A DNA stretch of 6,333 nucleotides from an uncultured Pseudomonas sp. (GTDB lineage Bacteria > Pseudomonadota > Gammaproteobacteria > Pseudomonadales > Pseudomonadaceae): assembly GCF_946885885.1 (NCBI RefSeq), contig NZ_CAMPHN010000228.1, positions 1 through 6,333 on the forward strand, in the 5' to 3' direction. The position numbers were made by a program, and so were the translations under genes. The number at the start of each line of letters is the position of its first letter. Position 1 is the stretch's first letter. Below the pieces are notes generated by a model that was not told where the DNA came from, ran no database searches, and saw only the letters and a list, made by a program, of their open reading frames with translations. Below are positions 5,366-6,333 of this stretch, piece after piece.

Positions 5366-6333
5366 TTACGGGCTTTTGTGCGCCACCGGCTCGGTGCGCG
5401 GCCATGCATCGATCACCGCTTTGAACAGGGTGGCGAGCGGGATGGCGAAGAACACCCCCCAAAAGCCCCACAAGCCGCCAAACAGCAGAACCGCGCAGAT
5501 AATCGCCACCGGATGCAGGTTGACCGCCTCGGAGAACAGCAGCGGCACCAGCACATTGCCGTCGAGGGCCTGGATCACCCCGTAGACCACCATCAGGTAG
5601 AGAAACTGATCGCTCATGCCCCACTGGAACAAGCCGATCAGCGCCACCGGCACCGTCACCACCACCGCGCCGATATAGGGCACCACCACCGACAGCCCGA
5701 CCAACAGCGCGAGCAGCGCCGCATAGTTGATGCCAAGAGCGGCAAAGGCGATATAGGTGACCACGCCGCAGATGATGATTTCGATCACCTTGCCGCGGAT
5801 ATAGTTGGCGATCTGCTTGTTCATCTCGCGCGCCACCTGGGTTATCAGCGGCCGCTCGGCAGGCAGATAGCTGCGGAACCATTGGCCGATCAACTCGCGG
5901 TCCTTGAGGAAGAAGAACACCAGAATCGGCACCAGCACCAGGTAGATCATGATGCTCACCAGCATCGGCAGGCTGGACAGGGAAAACGACACCGCCCACT
6001 GACCGAATTGGCCCATCTCACCGCGGATCGACTCGATCAATTGCACGACCTGAGCATCGCTGATCAGGTTCGGGTAGCGCTCCGGCAGCAACAGCAACAG
6101 CGACTGCCACTCGCCGAGCATGCGCGGCAGCTCATTGAACAGACCGCTCAGCTGCCGCCAGATCAACGGCAGCAGCACCAGCATGCACAGCGCCAGCGCA
6201 CTGATAAACAGGATGAACACCAGCCACACCGCGACTATCTGCGGCAGACGCATGCGCTCGAAGGCATTGACCAGGCCCTGCATCAAAAACGCCAATACCA
6301 AGCCGGTCAGCACCGGGGCCAGCATGCCGCCCA
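5366..6333 (-). CDS. AI-2E transporter/PerM family membrane protein (5' end cut by window)
   Basis: Polytopic inner-membrane protein of the AI-2E transporter (UPF0118, PerM) family, whose members have been linked to autoinducer-2 export, permease-like transport or Na+/H+ antiport; the substrate here cannot be read from sequence. The frame stays open to the right edge (GGC GGC precede the first Met at 6325), so the Met at 6325 is internal and roughly 30 N-terminal residues are missing against the usual ~350-360. Visible parts: hydrophobic segments around VLTGLVLAFLMQ, IVAVWLVFILFISALAL, LVSIMIYLVLVPILVFFF, VIEIIICGVVTYIAFAALGI, LVGLSVVVPYIGAVVV, and a long C-terminal pair after LDGNVLVPLLFSEAVNLHPVAII. 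The VPYIGA and LHP(V/L) motifs with the soluble amphipathic stretch between segments 2 and 3 are typical of the family. Ends in HKSP, TAA at 5366-5368. Confidence 0.9.
   Translation of the reverse strand, partial: GGMLAPVLTGLVLAFLMQGLVNAFERMRLPQIVAVWLVFILFISALALCMLVLLPLIWRQLSGLFNELPRMLGEWQSLLLLLPERYPNLISDAQVVQLIESIRGEMGQFGQWAVSFSLSSLPMLVSIMIYLVLVPILVFFFLKDRELIGQWFRSYLPAERPLITQVAREMNKQIANYIRGKVIEIIICGVVTYIAFAALGINYAALLALLVGLSVVVPYIGAVVVTVPVALIGLFQWGMSDQFLYLMVVYGVIQALDGNVLVPLLFSEAVNLHPVAIICAVLLFGGLWGFWGVFFAIPLATLFKAVIDAWPRTEPVAHKSP

Noticed and set aside
1..6333. CRISPR arrays, toxin-antitoxin pairs, defence or biosynthetic clusters, complete insertion sequences
   Set aside because: I saw no regularly spaced repeats, no transposase and no unassigned multi-gene block; apart from the left 600 bases the window is ordinary core genome.

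Overview
The window looks like chromosomal DNA from a Pseudomonas-like gammaproteobacterium. The gene order perM-like / bcp / gcvR / dapA / bamC / purC / tRNA-Ser matches the arrangement I remember around dapA in Pseudomonas, base composition is GC-rich over the core genes, and the products are closest in character to that group. The first ~600 bases are visibly less GC-rich and carry the tail of a mobile element.

Layout. Positions 1-84 (+) are the last 27 codons of a tyrosine-recombinase integrase, including the catalytic tyrosine box; this gene is too short to stand out as an ORF. Positions 107-490 (-) encode an unrecognised 127-residue protein with two membrane segments. A tandem 11-bp repeat and a strong intrinsic terminator follow, then tRNA-Ser(CGA) at 602-691 (-). 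The integrase and the orphan gene lie on the 3' side of the tRNA, which is the classic arrangement of an integrative element inserted in a tRNA gene.

The core block then runs on the minus strand: purC (831-1700), bamC (1874-2992) and dapA (3010-3888). dapA and bamC are 17 bases apart and form an operon that ends in a clear terminator; purC is a separate unit. A divergent control region of about 240 bp (3889-4125) separates dapA from the plus-strand pair gcvR (4126-4683) and bcp (4697-5170). Between bcp and the convergent perM-like permease (5366-6333, cut by the window edge) lies a ~150-bp nested palindrome built from GTAG-headed REP-type sequences.

Functions. The genes are housekeeping: purine synthesis (PurC), outer-membrane protein assembly (BamC), lysine/diaminopimelate synthesis (DapA), control of glycine cleavage (GcvR), peroxide defence (Bcp) and a polytopic membrane protein of the AI-2E/PerM family. 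I see no unknown multi-gene system. The points that deserve attention are the element junction at tRNA-Ser, the long-form (ADE1-like) PurC at a locus where pseudomonads usually carry a short ~236-residue PurC preceded by a metallo-hydrolase gene, the REP cluster, and repeated motifs in the dapA/gcvR control region.
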